From NCBI GenBank assembly GCA_023253615.1, contig JALRFZ010000016.1, forward strand, positions 1-16,274: DNA of 16,274 nucleotides, in the 5' to 3' direction. A program made the position numbers and the translations under genes. Below are positions 7,592 through 15,526 of this stretch, one piece after another. The notes beneath the pieces are model-generated. The model had not been told where the DNA came from. It searched no databases and worked only from the letters and a program-made list of their open reading frames with translations. Positions within the stretch are counted from its first letter, which is position 1, and every line of letters begins with the position of its first letter. Source of the DNA: Verrucomicrobiales bacterium (GTDB taxonomy: Bacteria; Verrucomicrobiota; Verrucomicrobiia; Verrucomicrobiales; DEV007).

Positions 7592-8241
7592 TGGAAGAGG
7601 CAACTTCCAAGCGATCCCAACGGTTGGTGACGGTGTTGGTTTCCACGGGTTTGGTGTTGGTGGTATTGCTGCTTGCCTCCGGCGCCGCTTGGTATCGCGC
7701 CGATTTCCCCATTCCGAGTTCGGGGAAGGGAGGGCTGTGGGCTTGGCTCCCGGATGGCGCCAAGCGCTGGATGGGGACGCAACAGTGCCGGCTGAAACAT
7801 TGGAAAACGGGGCATGTCACCCGCCGGACGGTTCTCGCGGGAACGTTTTGGAAGGCCACCGATCCCGGGCGCGGCGGATTGAAGATGCACTTCAGCGAGG
7901 ATGGAAAACTTTCGTTCACCATGGATCCCGGCTCATCCACGTATCTACGGAGTCCGCGTTCAACCAAATCTCTGCTCGAGCCGAAGGAGACGGTGGAAGG
8001 TTTCTTCGCGGATCTGAGCGGTCGGAGCTATCGTTTTTCCGCCGAGGCACGATGGCCGGGGTGGATGGAATGGTTGAACCAACTCGGCGAACCCAATCTC
8101 CTTTTCGACGATCCCTCGTATTCCGGGTTTCTCGAAGTGTCGAGCGGTCGGGGATCGATGAGCGTCTACTTCACCACGCCGCTGGGAAAGACCGCGCACT
8201 TGATTTTTGAGAGAGCCAAAGCGCCGCGGCCATCAGAGTAG
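7591..8241 (+). CDS. Small single-span membrane protein, unknown function
   Basis: A 216-residue protein with a short charged N-terminus, one transmembrane helix at about 12-34 (LVTVLVSTGLVLVVLLLASG) and an external domain of about 180 residues rich in Trp, Gly and Phe. The stretch LAGTFWKATD...LKMHFSEDGKLSF at 82-110 resembles the C-terminal motif of the upstream protein (LEGTRWTGPKGEIQFHPSG), so the two may share a small beta-rich domain. I do not recognise the family. The ATG overlaps the previous stop in TGATG, the usual mark of coupled translation, and I chose it over the longer frame starting at 7534 for that reason. The partnership with the mosaic protein is inferred from this overlap. 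Confidence 0.7.
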   Translation: MEEATSKRSQRLVTVLVSTGLVLVVLLLASGAAWYRADFPIPSSGKGGLWAWLPDGAKRWMGTQQCRLKHWKTGHVTRRTVLAGTFWKATDPGRGGLKMHFSEDGKLSFTMDPGSSTYLRSPRSTKSLLEPKETVEGFFADLSGRSYRFSAEARWPGWMEWLNQLGEPNLLFDDPSYSGFLEVSSGRGSMSVYFTTPLGKTAHLIFERAKAPRPSE

Positions 8242-8261
8242 AAGCGGCGTCCCGCCGCTTC
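8241..8261. terminator. Bidirectional hairpin between convergent genes
   Basis: GAAGCGGCG and CGCCGCTTC form a perfect 9-bp stem around a 3-base loop (TCC). It starts on the last base of the membrane-protein stop codon and ends 6 bases from the dehydratase stop. On the plus strand TCCTTTC follows, a weak T tract; on the minus strand no T tract is seen. It serves the ends of two converging genes. Confidence 0.65.
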
Positions 8262-8266
8262 TCCTT

Positions 8267-10006
8267 TCAATAAATCTCCGGCTCCGGGATCTCCGCTCCG
8301 TGGTGCAGGAAGCGGAAATCACAGCCCTCGTGCGCCTGGGTGATTTCCTTTTCGTAGAGCTGGGCATAGCCGCGCCGGTAACGCGTTTCGCGCGGTTTCC
8401 ATTCGGCCTTGCGGGCGGCGAGTTCTTCGTCGGAGACCTCGAGGTGCAGTTTCCGTTCGGCGACGTTCACTTCGATGAGGTCGCCGTCGCGGACGAAGGC
8501 GAGGGGACCGCCGATGGCCGATTCGGGGGCGACGTGGAGGACACAGGCTCCGTAGCTGGTGCCACTCATGCGTGCGTCGGAAATGCGGAGCATGTCGCGG
8601 ACGCCCTGCTTCAAGAGGTAGTTCGGGATTGGCAGCATGCCCCATTCCGGGATGCCGGGTGCGCCGATCGGTCCGGCGTGCTGGAGGACGATGATGTGAT
8701 CGGCGGTGAGGCCGAGCGACTCATCGTGGATGCGTTTTTTCAGATCGCCGTAGTCCGCAAAGACCGCCGCGATGCCACGATGGGCGAGCAGGTGAGGCTC
8801 GGCCGCGGTTGGTTTGATGACCGCTCCATCGGGCGCGAGGTTGCCGCGCAGGATGAAGGTGCCGCCGGCCTTCGAGACGGGACGGTCGAGAGGACGGATG
8901 ACGTCGTCGTTGTAGACCTGGGCGCCCTCGAGATTCTCTCCGAGGGTTTTGCCTGAAATGGTGAGGCAGTCGAGACGGAGATGATCCTTGATCTGCGAGA
9001 GCAGGGCGCGGAGGCCGCCGGCATCGTAGAAGTCCTCCATCAGGTAATCGCCGCAGGGCCGCAGGTTCGCGATCACCTTCACTTCCTGCGAGATGCGGTC
9101 GAATTGTTCGAGGGTCAGCTTGATCCCGGCCCTCCCCGCCATGGCGATGAGATGGATGATCGCATTGGTCGATCCGCCGAGGGCCATGTCGGTGACGATG
9201 GCATTGTGAAAGGCGTCCTCGGTGAGGACCTTGCGGGGCGTGATGCCCTCCCAGACGAGATCGACGATGCGGCGTCCGCACGCCGAGGCCATGCGCGCGT
9301 GGGTCGAGTGGACCGCCGGGATCGAAGTGGAGCCGGGCAGGCACAGCCCTAGCACCTCGGCGATCGCGGTCATGGTCGAAGCCGTGCCCATCGTCATGCA
9401 ATGACCGGGCGAGCGGGAGATGCCGTCCTCGACCTCGAGCCAGCCTTCTTCGCAGAGATTGCCGGCCTGGCGTTCCGCCCAGTATTTCCACATGTCCGTG
9501 CCCGAACCAAGTGGTTCGCCGCGCCAGCAACCTTTCAGCATCGGGCCGGCAGGCAGGAAAATGGCGGGGAGGTTTGCCGAGGTCGCGCCCATGATCAGGG
9601 CGGGCACCGTTTTGTCACAGCCGCCCATGAGGATGACGCCGTCGAGCGGGTAGCAACGCATCGTCTCCTCGACTTCGAGGGCGAGGAGGTTGCGGTAATA
9701 CATGCTCGTCGGTTTCATGAAACTCTCCGACATCGACATCACCGGGATCTCGACGGGGAAACCTCCCGCCTGCCAGACGCCGCGCTTCACTTCCTCCGCC
9801 CGGTCGCGGAAGTGGGTGTGGCAGTTGTTCATTTCCGACCAGGTGTTGAGGATGCCGATGCAGGGTTTCGCCTTGAAATCCTCGCTGTTGAAACCCATCT
9901 GCTTCAGCCGCGAACGATGGCCGAAGCTGCGCTGGTCGTCGGGAGCGAACCAACGGGCGCTGCGCAGTGAGGACGGATCACGGAGGGGATTTTCGGGTTC
10001 GGGCAT
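8267..10006 (-). CDS. IlvD/Edd family dehydratase, probable L-arabinonate-type sugar-acid dehydratase
   Basis: A 579-residue iron-sulfur dehydratase that removes water from a sugar acid to give a 2-keto-3-deoxy acid. The opening LRSARWFAPDDQRSFGHRSR is typical of the arabinonate/pentonate branch rather than of dihydroxy-acid dehydratase. The [2Fe-2S] ligands are Cys62 (NTWSEMNNC), Cys130 (MGGCDKT) and Cys203 (SPGHCMTMG). As I recall, the Rhizobium L-arabinonate dehydratase uses Cys59, 127 and 200, a constant offset of three. The catalytic serine is probably Ser481 in RMSGTS. The length matches the family (about 580). No other pentose pathway gene (dehydrogenase, lactonase, KDG aldolase, transporter, regulator) adjoins it, so the substrate (arabinonate, fuconate or another acid) is uncertain. 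It is transcribed away from the Uma2 gene, with 83 bases between them. No Shine-Dalgarno is seen. Confidence 0.9.
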   Translation of the reverse strand: MPEPENPLRDPSSLRSARWFAPDDQRSFGHRSRLKQMGFNSEDFKAKPCIGILNTWSEMNNCHTHFRDRAEEVKRGVWQAGGFPVEIPVMSMSESFMKPTSMYYRNLLALEVEETMRCYPLDGVILMGGCDKTVPALIMGATSANLPAIFLPAGPMLKGCWRGEPLGSGTDMWKYWAERQAGNLCEEGWLEVEDGISRSPGHCMTMGTASTMTAIAEVLGLCLPGSTSIPAVHSTHARMASACGRRIVDLVWEGITPRKVLTEDAFHNAIVTDMALGGSTNAIIHLIAMAGRAGIKLTLEQFDRISQEVKVIANLRPCGDYLMEDFYDAGGLRALLSQIKDHLRLDCLTISGKTLGENLEGAQVYNDDVIRPLDRPVSKAGGTFILRGNLAPDGAVIKPTAAEPHLLAHRGIAAVFADYGDLKKRIHDESLGLTADHIIVLQHAGPIGAPGIPEWGMLPIPNYLLKQGVRDMLRISDARMSGTSYGACVLHVAPESAIGGPLAFVRDGDLIEVNVAERKLHLEVSDEELAARKAEWKPRETRYRRGYAQLYEKEITQAHEGCDFRFLHHGAEIPEPEIY

Positions 10007-10055
10007 GGCGCTACTTTCGCGAGGCGGAGCGGAAAGGGAAGGGGAAAAATCGGGG

Positions 10056-10083
10056 TTGGACCGGGGGGCGAAAGGTGTAACTT
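10056..10083 (+). promoter_or_regulatory. Weak promoter candidate for the Uma2 gene
   Basis: TTGGAC at 10056-10061 is followed after 16 bases by TAACTT at 10078-10083. Transcription from it would begin about at the ATG at 10090, implying a leaderless or nearly leaderless mRNA. The only SD-like motif, AAAGGTG at 10071-10077, lies 12 bases from the ATG, farther than usual. The -10 match is poor. Confidence 0.25.
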
Positions 10084-10089
10084 TATCCG

Positions 10090-10659
10090 ATGTCAGCCGC
10101 CGAACAGCTTCAGCTCTTTACCGTGGAGGAATATCTCCGGGATGAGGTCGCACGAGAGACCCGGCATGAGTATTTGGTGGGGACCGTACATGCGATGGCC
10201 GGAGCCAGTCGGCAGCACAACCGCATCGTTCGTCAGATCGAAAGTCATTTGAATGCACAATTCGGCAAGGGGCCTTGCGAAGCTTGGAATTCGGATGTGA
10301 AGCTCCACATCAAAACATCCCTCGCCGAATACTTCTATTACCCCGATGTGATGGTCGGCTGTGATCCGGCGGACGATCACGAATATTATCTCGAGAGTCC
10401 CTCGATTCTGTTCGAGGTCCTTTCGCCCTCGACCGAGTCCATCGACCGTCGCGAAAAGCTGCTCGCTTACCAAACGATTCCCTCTCTCGAGCACTACGTG
10501 ATCGTGGCCCAGGAGGAGAGGCGTGTCGAATGGCTGCAGCGGGAAGGCAACTCGTGGAAGGTCTTGGTTCTGACCCGGCCGGAGGATCGCCTCGAGTTCC
10601 CCGGCCAGAAAGCCTCGCTGACCCTCGCGGAGATCTACGAGGGGATCGAGTTCCCCTGA
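10090..10659 (+). CDS. Uma2 family protein (DUF820, PD-(D/E)xK nuclease fold)
   Basis: A 189-residue protein of the Uma2/DUF820 family, often annotated as a putative endonuclease with the restriction-enzyme fold. Visible family blocks are TVEEYL near 11, HEYLVGTVHAMAGAS at 26-40 with the following His43, the YYPDVMV segment with Asp86, and FEVLSPSTESIDRREKLLAY at 108-127, where Glu109 and Lys123 fit the PD-(D/E)xK metal and catalytic set. YVIVAQEERRVEWLQR closes the core. The length is normal (about 180-200), so it appears intact. These genes occur in many copies in cyanobacteria, Planctomycetes and Verrucomicrobia, and their natural target is not established. The gene stands alone between divergent ilvD-like and convergent hemW genes, with 16 bases to the hemW stop. 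Confidence 0.88.
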   Translation: MSAAEQLQLFTVEEYLRDEVARETRHEYLVGTVHAMAGASRQHNRIVRQIESHLNAQFGKGPCEAWNSDVKLHIKTSLAEYFYYPDVMVGCDPADDHEYYLESPSILFEVLSPSTESIDRREKLLAYQTIPSLEHYVIVAQEERRVEWLQREGNSWKVLVLTRPEDRLEFPGQKASLTLAEIYEGIEFP

Positions 10660-10675
10660 CGCATTCGGTGCGAAG

Positions 10676-11761
10676 TCACACCAGCATCCCCGCGATGGGA
10701 TCGGCGAGGGCTTTGCCGGCCCGGCTCAGCACGACATGGTCATTTTCAACGACCACCCAACCCTCTTGAATGAGCGACTCGACAGGGTCGGGTGAAGACA
10801 GCAGATCGAGCGGCGCGCCTTCCTGCGTGCGCAGGCGCATCGCGACGGCTTCGAGGCGGCGATCTTCCTCGCTGAGCACTTCGATCTCGACACGGGTATC
10901 GATGCCGGCTTGGGTCGCTCGGACATAGGCGGCGGTATCGGGCAAGGTTTTCCAGCGTTCGCCATTCATGGTGGAAACGGCTCCGGGACCGAGTCCAAGG
11001 TAATCGGCCCCGGCCCAATAAGCGCGGTTGTGCCGCGATTCGAAGCCGGGTCGGGCGTAGTTGGAGATCTCGTAATGGGTGTAGCCGGCCGCCTCGAGCC
11101 GGTCGATCGCCTCGTGGAAGAGCGTCGCATCCCGGTCCTCGTCGCTGTCTAACTCGCCCTTTTGGTGTTTGGTCAGGAACTCGGTGTCCTCCTCGTAGGT
11201 GAGGTTGTAGGCCGAGAAATGCTCGGGTGCGAGCGCGATGGCCTGATCGAGATCGGCCTGCCAGAGGGCGGCATCCTGACCCGGGATGGAGAACATCAGG
11301 TCGAGGCTCAGATTCGTGAAGCCGGCGTCGCGCAAGGTCTGGAAGGCGGCGATGGCTTCTTCCGGAGTGTGATCGCGTCCGAGGGTTTTGAGAACGGATG
11401 CCTGGAAGGATTGCACGCCGAGGCTGATGCGATCGACGCCGAGTTCGCGCATCAGCCGCGCCTTGTCGAGATCGTAGGTCGCGGGATTCGCCTCCATCGT
11501 GTATTCGGCGACCTGCGAGAGATCGAAGCGATCGGCAAGTCCGCGGAGGAGCCGCTCCAGCAGGGTGGGGCTGAGCAGGCTGGGGGTGCCGCCGCCGCGG
11601 TAGACGGTCTCGGGAGCGAGGGACGAGGCTCCGCGCCGATCCGCCTCGGCGAGGATGGCATCGACGAAAGCGCGGTTCGCGAGATTGCCGGGCGTGTGTT
11701 TGTAGAAGCCGCAGTAGGGGCAGAGGTGATGGCAGAAGGGGATGTGCAGATAAAGGTGCAC
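10676..11761 (-). CDS. hemW: HemW, radical SAM haem chaperone
   Basis: A 361-residue radical SAM protein. The cluster motif HIPFCHHLCPYCGF has Cys10, 14 and 17. The fourth cysteine of true HemN (coproporphyrinogen dehydrogenase) is replaced by Phe19, which points to HemW, a haem-binding protein that delivers haem to respiratory enzymes. YRGGGTPSLL (54-63) is the SAM-binding glycine motif. GVDRISLGVQSF, LSLDLMFSIPGQ and LGLGPGAVST follow in the expected order, and a HemN_C-type domain occupies the C-terminus. The start is GTG at 11761, one base after the nfeD-like stop, with a perfect AAGGAGG six bases upstream. It is the last gene of the secA unit and converges on the Uma2 gene, separated from it by 16 bases with only a 4-bp stem (CGCA/TGCG). 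Confidence 0.92.
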   Translation of the reverse strand: MHLYLHIPFCHHLCPYCGFYKHTPGNLANRAFVDAILAEADRRGASSLAPETVYRGGGTPSLLSPTLLERLLRGLADRFDLSQVAEYTMEANPATYDLDKARLMRELGVDRISLGVQSFQASVLKTLGRDHTPEEAIAAFQTLRDAGFTNLSLDLMFSIPGQDAALWQADLDQAIALAPEHFSAYNLTYEEDTEFLTKHQKGELDSDEDRDATLFHEAIDRLEAAGYTHYEISNYARPGFESRHNRAYWAGADYLGLGPGAVSTMNGERWKTLPDTAAYVRATQAGIDTRVEIEVLSEEDRRLEAVAMRLRTQEGAPLDLLSSPDPVESLIQEGWVVVENDHVVLSRAGKALADPIAGMLV

Positions 11762-11762
11762 G

Positions 11763-12233
11763 TCAGGCCTCCTTCATCTCGCGCACCATCACGCTCGGTC
11801 CGCGCGTTTCGACGACCACGATGGAGGCGCCCCGGCGGATCGCCGCTCCCTCCGCCATGACGTCGAGTTTTTCCCCGTCGATCTCCGCCCGGCCCGAGGG
11901 CATCAATTCGGTGAGGGTGACGCCGTGTTTCCCCACGAGGTGATTGCGTCCCGTGAGGCTTTCGTCGATCCCGACGGTCTCATTGAGCACGAGCTGCTTC
12001 GTCAGGGGCAGGCGGTGGAAGTAACGCATCCAGATCCGCAAGGTCAGCATGCCGATCGCGACGACGCCGGCGAGGGCGATCGTGCCGGCGGTGGCACCGT
12101 GGGAAACGAAGGTCGCGACGACGGCTCCGAGCAGGCAGATCGCCCCGATCACGCCGAGAATGCCACCGGGCAGAACGAGCTCGGCGATCACCGCGATGAT
12201 CCCGATGACGCTGAGAATGAGGATCGTCGTCAT
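11763..12233 (-). CDS. NfeD family membrane protein (short form)
   Basis: A 156-residue protein. Two to three hydrophobic spans fill residues about 3-66 (ILILSVIGIIAVIAELVLPG; ILGVIGAICLLGAVVATFV; TIALAGVVAIGML), including the conserved ELVLPGGILGVIG motif. A soluble OB-fold domain follows at about 98-152 (LVGKHGVTLTELMPSGRAEIDGEKL; GAAIRRGASIVVVE). NfeD proteins work with stomatin/flotillin-type SPFH proteins in membrane quality control; longer forms carry a ClpP-like protease part, absent here. No SPFH gene is next to it in this window. It starts 33 bases after secA and ends one base before the hemW GTG, so it belongs to that operon. No Shine-Dalgarno is seen at its own start. Confidence 0.88.
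   Translation of the reverse strand: MTTILILSVIGIIAVIAELVLPGGILGVIGAICLLGAVVATFVSHGATAGTIALAGVVAIGMLTLRIWMRYFHRLPLTKQLVLNETVGIDESLTGRNHLVGKHGVTLTELMPSGRAEIDGEKLDVMAEGAAIRRGASIVVVETRGPSVMVREMKEA
11768..11774 (-). promoter_or_regulatory. Strong ribosome binding site deciding the hemW GTG start
   Basis: The minus strand reads AAGGAGG, ending six bases before GTG at 11761 and lying inside the last codons of the NfeD-family gene. It is the only textbook Shine-Dalgarno I found in front of a gene in this window, and it fixes the otherwise ambiguous non-ATG start. Confidence 0.8.
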
Positions 12234-12266
12234 TTCAGGATTTACGCGGATGGGCCGCCGAACGGA

Positions 12267-15200
12267 TCAACTTTTCCCGCAGCACGCCTTGAACTTCTTC
12301 CCGCTGCCACAGGGGCAGTTGTCGTTGCGGCCGACTTTGGGCATCTCGCGGCGCTGGGGCGTCTTGGGGATCTGGATCTCGGGTCTCGGCGGAGCCGGGG
12401 GCGCGGGGGCCGCGGTGACGCCGCCGGCCGCGAGCACGTCGGGCCGGCTCATCTGGATGCCGCGAAGGACGCGGTTGTAATCTTCGGGCCGGATCGTGGT
12501 GGTGCGGAAGAGATTGCCGAGCACCTCGGTCTTGATGCGGTCCATGAGACCGACGAAAAGCTCGTAGGCGTGGTGCTTGTACTCGACGAGGGGATCCTTC
12601 TGCGCGTAGCGGTAGTTGCTGATCGAATCGCGCAGGCTGTCCATCTCGAAGAGATGCTCCTGCCAGAGCTGGTCGATGCTGTGGAGGATGATCCAGCGCT
12701 CGAGGTCTTCGCCGCGGGCGGGATCCTCATGGCTCATCTTCACTTCGTAGGCCGCCTTCACCTGCTCGACGATGAAGTTGAGGTTTTCATCATCGGAACG
12801 GGATTCGAGCGCCGCGTCGTCGGCCGTGAGTCCGAGGGGGAAGTGCGTGTTCACGACCTGCAGCACGGCTTCGGGAATGAGGCGTCCGAGTTCGGGATCG
12901 AAGCAGTCGCCCAGCAGTTTCGGCATGGCGTCCTCGATGATCTCGAGGACGAGGGAATGGGGATCCTCGGTCTTCAGCACCTCGTTGCGGTAGCCGTAGA
13001 CGACGCTCCGCTGGTTGTTCATGACGTCGTCGTACTCGAGGATGTGCTTGCGCGCGAGGTAGTCTCGCGTCTCGACCTTCTTCTGCGCGTTTTCGACGGA
13101 CTTGTTGAGCCAGGGGTGCTCCAACTCCTGCCCCTCCTCGAGACCGAAGCGCTCCATCATCTTCGTCATGCGTTCGGCGGCGCCGAACTGCATCATCAGG
13201 TCGTCCTCGAAGCTGACGTAGAAGACGGACATGCCGGGGTCGCCCTGACGCGAACAACGTCCGCGCAACTGGCGGTCGACCCGGCGGCTGCGGTGGCGCT
13301 CCGTGCCGATGACGAAGAGACCGCCTTTCTCGGCGACTCCCTCGCCCAATTTGATGTCCGTGCCACGGCCGGCCATGTTCGTCGCGACGGTGACGGCTCC
13401 CTGCTGGCCGGCGCGGGCGACGATCTCGGCTTCCTGGAGGTGGAATTTCGCGTTGAGCACCGAGTGGGTGATTTTCTCACGCTGGAGCATGCGCGAGAGG
13501 ATCTCGGAGGATTCGACGCTGGCGGTGCCGAGGAGGATGGGCTGGCCCTCCTGGTGACGCTCCTTGACGAGGTCGATGACGGCCTTGAACTTCTCGCGCT
13601 GGGTCTTGTAGATCTTGTCGTTGAGGTCCTTCCGCGCGATGGGGCGGTTCGTCGGGACGACGAGGACCTCGAGCTTGTAGATGTCGTGGAATTCGGCGGC
13701 CTCTGTCTCGGCGGTGCCGGTCATCCCTCCGAGCTTCTGGTAGAGGCGGAAGTAATTCTGGATCGTGATCGTGGCGTAGGTCTGTGTCTCGCCCTCGATC
13801 GTGACGCCTTCCTTCGCCTCCACGGCCTGGTGAAGTCCGTCCGACCAGCGGCGTCCCGCCATTTTCCGGCCGGTGTTCTCATCGACGATCATGACGCGGT
13901 TGTCCTCGACGACGTAATGCACGTCCTTCTCATAAAGCGTGTAGGCTTTCATGAGCTGGGAAATGGTGTGCATCTTTTCCGCCTGGGCCGACATCTGCTG
14001 CTGCAGCTCGCGCTTGGCGGCGGCCTTCTGGGTGTCGGTCAGATTCAGGCTGCCGTCGATCGAGGAGAAGGCTTCGCTGAGGTCGGGAAGAACGAAGGCC
14101 TGGGGATCCCCGGGACTGAGGAACTGGCGGCCTTTCTCGGTGAGTTCGGCCTCGTGCGCCTTCGGATCGAGGGTAAAAAAGAGTTCCTCTTTCAAGGCGA
14201 AAAGGGCGGTCTTCTGCGGATCGCGGTAGAACTCGAGCTCGGCCTTTTCAACGGCGCGCCGCACGTCGGTGTTCTCCATCGCACGCAGGAAGGCGCGGTT
14301 GCGGGGCATGCCGAGCTTGATCTTGTAATAGGCGTTGCCGGCTTCGGCGGTCTTGCCCTCGTCGAGCAATTTCTTGGCTTCGGCGGCGAGGTCGTTGCAG
14401 AGCTGCGTCTGCTTGCGGTAGAGATCGCGGATCTGGTTTTTGTAGAGATCGAACTGCTGATCCTGGCGCACGGTGACCGGGCCGGAGATGATGAGCGGCG
14501 TCCGGGCCTCGTCGACGAGAACGGAGTCGACCTCATCGATGAGAGCGAAGTAGTGGTTCCGCTGCACCTGGTGGCCGGCGTCCTGGGCCATGCCGTTGTC
14601 ACGCAGGTAATCGAAGCCGAATTCGCTCGCGGTGCCGTAGGTGATGTCCTTTTCGTACTGCTCCTTGCGAACGTCGCCGCGGAGATCGTTCTGGATCACG
14701 CCGACGGAAAGGCCGAGGTATTGGAAAAGATACCCCATCCATTCGGCGTCGCGGCGTGCGAGGTAATCGTTCACGGTGATGACATGGACGCCGAGACCGG
14801 TGAGGGCGTTGAGGAAGACGGGCAGGGTGGCGACGAGGGTCTTTCCTTCCCCGGTGGCCATCTCCGCGATCATGCCGCGGTGGAGTCCGACCCCGCCGAT
14901 GAGCTGCACGTCGAAATGCACCATTTCCCATTTCACGGGATGGTCGCAGACCATCCACTCGCGACCGCAGAGACGGCGCGCCGCGTTTTTGACCACGGCG
15001 AAGGCTTCGGGGAGGATCTGTTCGAGATAGGCGGCCCGGGCGGCGGGGAACTCGTCCTTCAGGTCGTGGAAGAGACGCTGTGCCTCGAGGATGTGCTCGA
15101 TCACCGCGGCTCCGTCGAGTTTTTGAATTGCTTCCGGAGAAACGAAGCCCGAGGCGCGCTTGAATTCCGGGGCAAGTGCCTCGAAGCGTTTTGCCCAAAC

Positions 15201-15446
15201 CTCCAGAAGGGCGCGGTTTTCCTCATCGGTGCGGGTCCCGAGGATGCGCTCGCTGTAGCTTTCGACGCGGAGGCCGTAACGGTCGAGGTGGGCTTTCCAG
15301 GCTGCCGTTTTATCCTTGAGAACTTGCTCGGGCTGATTCTGCAGTTCCTTCTCGATCGCATTGATTTTGACGACAATCGGAGCAATGCCGCGGATGACGC
15401 GTGCGTTTCTACTGCCGACAATGAGTTTGAGGAGCCACTTGACCAT
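12267..15446 (-). CDS. secA: SecA, preprotein translocase ATPase
   Basis: A 1059-residue motor that drives unfolded preproteins through SecYEG. In order: Walker A MATGEGKT at 196-203; Walker B region ALIDEVDSVLVDEARTPLIISGP near 301-323; the preprotein cross-linking region to about 500; helicase half 2 with VATNMAGRGTDIKLGEGV near 687-704 and RRVDRQLRGRCSRQGDPG at 721-738; helical wing and scaffold; and a C-terminal zinc tail NCPCGSGKKFKACC, with Cys1044, 1046, 1055 and 1056 binding zinc and SecB. Compared with E. coli SecA (901 residues, Walker A near 102), about 90 extra residues lie between 60 and 145 and roughly 50 more near 340-420. The ATG at 15446 matches the conserved opening KLIVGSRNARVIR; an upstream in-frame ATG at 15605 would overlap parA. 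It is probably the first gene of secA-nfeD-hemW. Confidence 0.97.
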   Translation of the reverse strand: MVKWLLKLIVGSRNARVIRGIAPIVVKINAIEKELQNQPEQVLKDKTAAWKAHLDRYGLRVESYSERILGTRTDEENRALLEVWAKRFEALAPEFKRASGFVSPEAIQKLDGAAVIEHILEAQRLFHDLKDEFPAARAAYLEQILPEAFAVVKNAARRLCGREWMVCDHPVKWEMVHFDVQLIGGVGLHRGMIAEMATGEGKTLVATLPVFLNALTGLGVHVITVNDYLARRDAEWMGYLFQYLGLSVGVIQNDLRGDVRKEQYEKDITYGTASEFGFDYLRDNGMAQDAGHQVQRNHYFALIDEVDSVLVDEARTPLIISGPVTVRQDQQFDLYKNQIRDLYRKQTQLCNDLAAEAKKLLDEGKTAEAGNAYYKIKLGMPRNRAFLRAMENTDVRRAVEKAELEFYRDPQKTALFALKEELFFTLDPKAHEAELTEKGRQFLSPGDPQAFVLPDLSEAFSSIDGSLNLTDTQKAAAKRELQQQMSAQAEKMHTISQLMKAYTLYEKDVHYVVEDNRVMIVDENTGRKMAGRRWSDGLHQAVEAKEGVTIEGETQTYATITIQNYFRLYQKLGGMTGTAETEAAEFHDIYKLEVLVVPTNRPIARKDLNDKIYKTQREKFKAVIDLVKERHQEGQPILLGTASVESSEILSRMLQREKITHSVLNAKFHLQEAEIVARAGQQGAVTVATNMAGRGTDIKLGEGVAEKGGLFVIGTERHRSRRVDRQLRGRCSRQGDPGMSVFYVSFEDDLMMQFGAAERMTKMMERFGLEEGQELEHPWLNKSVENAQKKVETRDYLARKHILEYDDVMNNQRSVVYGYRNEVLKTEDPHSLVLEIIEDAMPKLLGDCFDPELGRLIPEAVLQVVNTHFPLGLTADDAALESRSDDENLNFIVEQVKAAYEVKMSHEDPARGEDLERWIILHSIDQLWQEHLFEMDSLRDSISNYRYAQKDPLVEYKHHAYELFVGLMDRIKTEVLGNLFRTTTIRPEDYNRVLRGIQMSRPDVLAAGGVTAAPAPPAPPRPEIQIPKTPQRREMPKVGRNDNCPCGSGKKFKACCGKS

Positions 15447-15477
15447 GAAATAGAGGGTGATGGGGAAGGGAAAGGGG

Positions 15478-15505
15478 ATTGTATCCCATTTCGGGGGATT
15501 TTCAG
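15478..15505 (-). promoter_or_regulatory. secA: Candidate secA promoter
   Basis: On the minus strand, CTGAAA (15500-15505, four of six matches to TTGACA) is followed after 16 bases by TACAAT (15478-15483, five of six matches to TATAAT). Transcription would begin about 25 bases before the secA ATG. The site lies between the hairpin after parA and secA, a sensible place for an independent promoter. Confidence 0.45.
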
Positions 15506-15526
15506 CGAATTTTCCCGGGTCGGAAA

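Noticed and set aside
10660..10675. A small CGCA-TTCGG-TGCG stem between the Uma2 and hemW stops
   Set aside because: Only four base pairs and no T tract; too weak to call a terminator.
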